In this document: positions 63,121 through 64,000 of the stretch, one piece after another
How the letters are laid out: every line of letters starts with the position of its first letter
Position numbering within the stretch: the first letter of the stretch is position 1
Assembly: GCF_002369955.1 (NCBI RefSeq)
Contig: NZ_AP014564.1
Span: forward strand, 683,097-747,096
Reading direction: 5' to 3'
Source of the DNA: Ichthyobacterium seriolicida
GTDB taxonomy: Bacteria > Bacteroidota > Bacteroidia > Flavobacteriales > Ichthyobacteriaceae
Length of the DNA stretch: 64,000 nt
Program-made: the position numbers and the translations under genes
The notes under the pieces: generated by a model
Seen by the model: the letters and a program-made list of their open reading frames with translations, nothing else
Told to the model about the DNA's origin: nothing
The model's database searches: none

Positions 63121-63187
63121 AATTTTAATTTTTAAATTATCTAGAACCCTCGAAAATAACTGTAGATTTTTAAATTTAAATCTAAAA

Positions 63188-64000
63188 CTATATAAAACTA
63201 CCTAATAAATGTGAAGCCACCTTATTGTTGTCGTACAAAAATGTAGATATCATATTGGGCCTGCCCAATACCAGTGTGAAATATTTAGATCCTTCGGTAA
63301 TAAGACCCAAACCGTATATATTTTCACAGACTTTACCACTCTCGGTTTTTATCCTATGAGTTTTGTCTATTTCTAAACCACCATGAAAAAAATCACCATA
63401 TCTAAATAGTTTATATCTCTTAGAAATATTACTGATGAGCAAATCCTTACTATTTCTATAATTCAAAGATGGTATTCTGGCTTTTATCAAAGAATCTACT
63501 TCTACCTCATTATTTTCTCTGTCGTATGTGCTATAAAGCATGTATTTATCACCTTTGTTAATCTTAGGATATTTGGCGTATTCTATACTGCAAACCCCAG
63601 CTTCTATCAAGGCTTCTAGCTGCTGTAATCTCATATATGGCGGACCTACACATATTTTATTAAAAATAGATTGCCATGCTGATATAAAATCTTGATAACT
63701 CTCACGTGTCAGACCTTTGTATTCCACAGCATATCTCAAAACATCTCTGATATCTCTGATAATATCCTGACAGAATTTATAAGGGCTATTAAATTTACCT
63801 AATCGACATTGTTGAATATCCCAACGCAGATAATCCATAAAGCTGTCTCTGAACTCCTTTGGAGAGGAGGTATTGAGATTTCTCTCTGGAGCAAAAAACT
63901 TGTCTATATCTAATTCTCCCTCGCCTCCCCTATCCTTGTAAGCAAATTCTAATTCTTTTACTACAAGAGGTAATATATTACTTCTAAAATCTAGTTTAGC
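63188..64000 (-). CDS. FAD/NAD(P)-binding protein (partial)
   Basis: The minus-strand frame runs open from the right window edge for 270 codons to its stop; the N-terminal Rossmann part is outside the window. The visible segment has RWDIQQCRLGKFNSPYKFCQ, DIIRDIRDVLRYAVEYKGLT, VGPPYMRLQQLEALIEAGVC and the closing GLGLITEGSKYFTLVLGRPN. These match the C-terminal half of the FAD/NAD(P)-binding proteins of the PF13454 (NAD_binding_9) group. An internal ATG at 63838 (MDYLRWD) is not the true start, since family residues continue upstream of it (KEFRDSF, DIDKFFAPE). The substrate is unknown. Confidence 0.8.
   Translation of the reverse strand, partial: AKLDFRSNILPLVVKELEFAYKDRGGEGELDIDKFFAPERNLNTSSPKEFRDSFMDYLRWDIQQCRLGKFNSPYKFCQDIIRDIRDVLRYAVEYKGLTRESYQDFISAWQSIFNKICVGPPYMRLQQLEALIEAGVCSIEYAKYPKINKGDKYMLYSTYDRENNEVEVDSLIKARIPSLNYRNSKDLLISNISKRYKLFRYGDFFHGGLEIDKTHRIKTESGKVCENIYGLGLITEGSKYFTLVLGRPNMISTFLYDNNKVASHLLGSFI

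Overview
The window is a low-GC, densely coded bacterial chromosome segment of the Bacteroidetes, almost certainly class Flavobacteriia. The evidence is the gliding/type IX genes gldH and gldJ, a T9SS type A sorting-domain protein, the DUF4270, DUF4293, DUF2723 and DUF2795 families, the ricT-gldH-PBP1A gene order, promoters with the TAnnTTTG -7 box, A-rich leaders instead of Shine-Dalgarno sites, and the standard genetic code. The many insertion-sequence remnants and the modest genes recall small-genome fish-associated Flavobacteriales such as Ichthyobacterium; that genus guess is from memory and cannot be tested here.

Layout. 1-900: accA (minus strand, runs off the left edge). 950-4280: an IS982 remnant, then two tandem near-identical surface-lipoprotein genes whose C-terminal thirds differ, separated by a MITE-like element. 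4430-12000: a KAS III-like enzyme, a large DUF2723 membrane glycosyltransferase-like protein, dtd, a MazG-type pyrophosphohydrolase, an outer-membrane barrel and gdhA. 12000-16200 (minus): a small lipoprotein, gpsA-hisS and a TrkA-type K+ regulator, with a second MITE inserted just upstream of the last. 16600-29500 (plus): a PduO-type adenosyltransferase, DUF2795, secA, DUF4293, a coiled-coil protein, zapA, a 6S-like RNA, rny, glycogen synthase, a DUF4270 lipoprotein, ribF, a FAH-family protein with a degenerate metal site, and a phosphohexomutase. 29590-49570: a T9SS cargo protein, an Smr protein, thiS-thiC, an archaeal-like purD, ricT-gldH-PBP1A, a LysM/PBP1 protein with a hexanucleotide microsatellite, a TonB receptor, gldJ, lnt, hemA (minus), pabB, tsaE and a small membrane protein. 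49620-51400: tRNA-Arg(ACG) and a YbiT-like ABC-F protein (both minus).

51430-58240 is the accessory region of most interest: a small secreted cysteine-containing peptide, a TonB-receptor-like outer-membrane protein with a carboxypeptidase-like regulatory domain, a BF3164-like six-bladed beta-propeller lipoprotein, a MauE/DoxX-like membrane protein with a CGC motif, and a GLPGLI-family protein. Part of this unit (barrel 3' end, peptide promoter and peptide) occurs twice; one copy of each duplicated gene has decayed, and IS1595-family sequence sits in both copies. I read it as a secreted-peptide locus of unknown function.

58250-59200 holds another IS982 fragment and a decayed HTH-like gene. 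59225-64000 (minus) carries a partial FAD/NAD(P)-binding protein, a nitronate-monooxygenase/FabK-like protein and uvrA.
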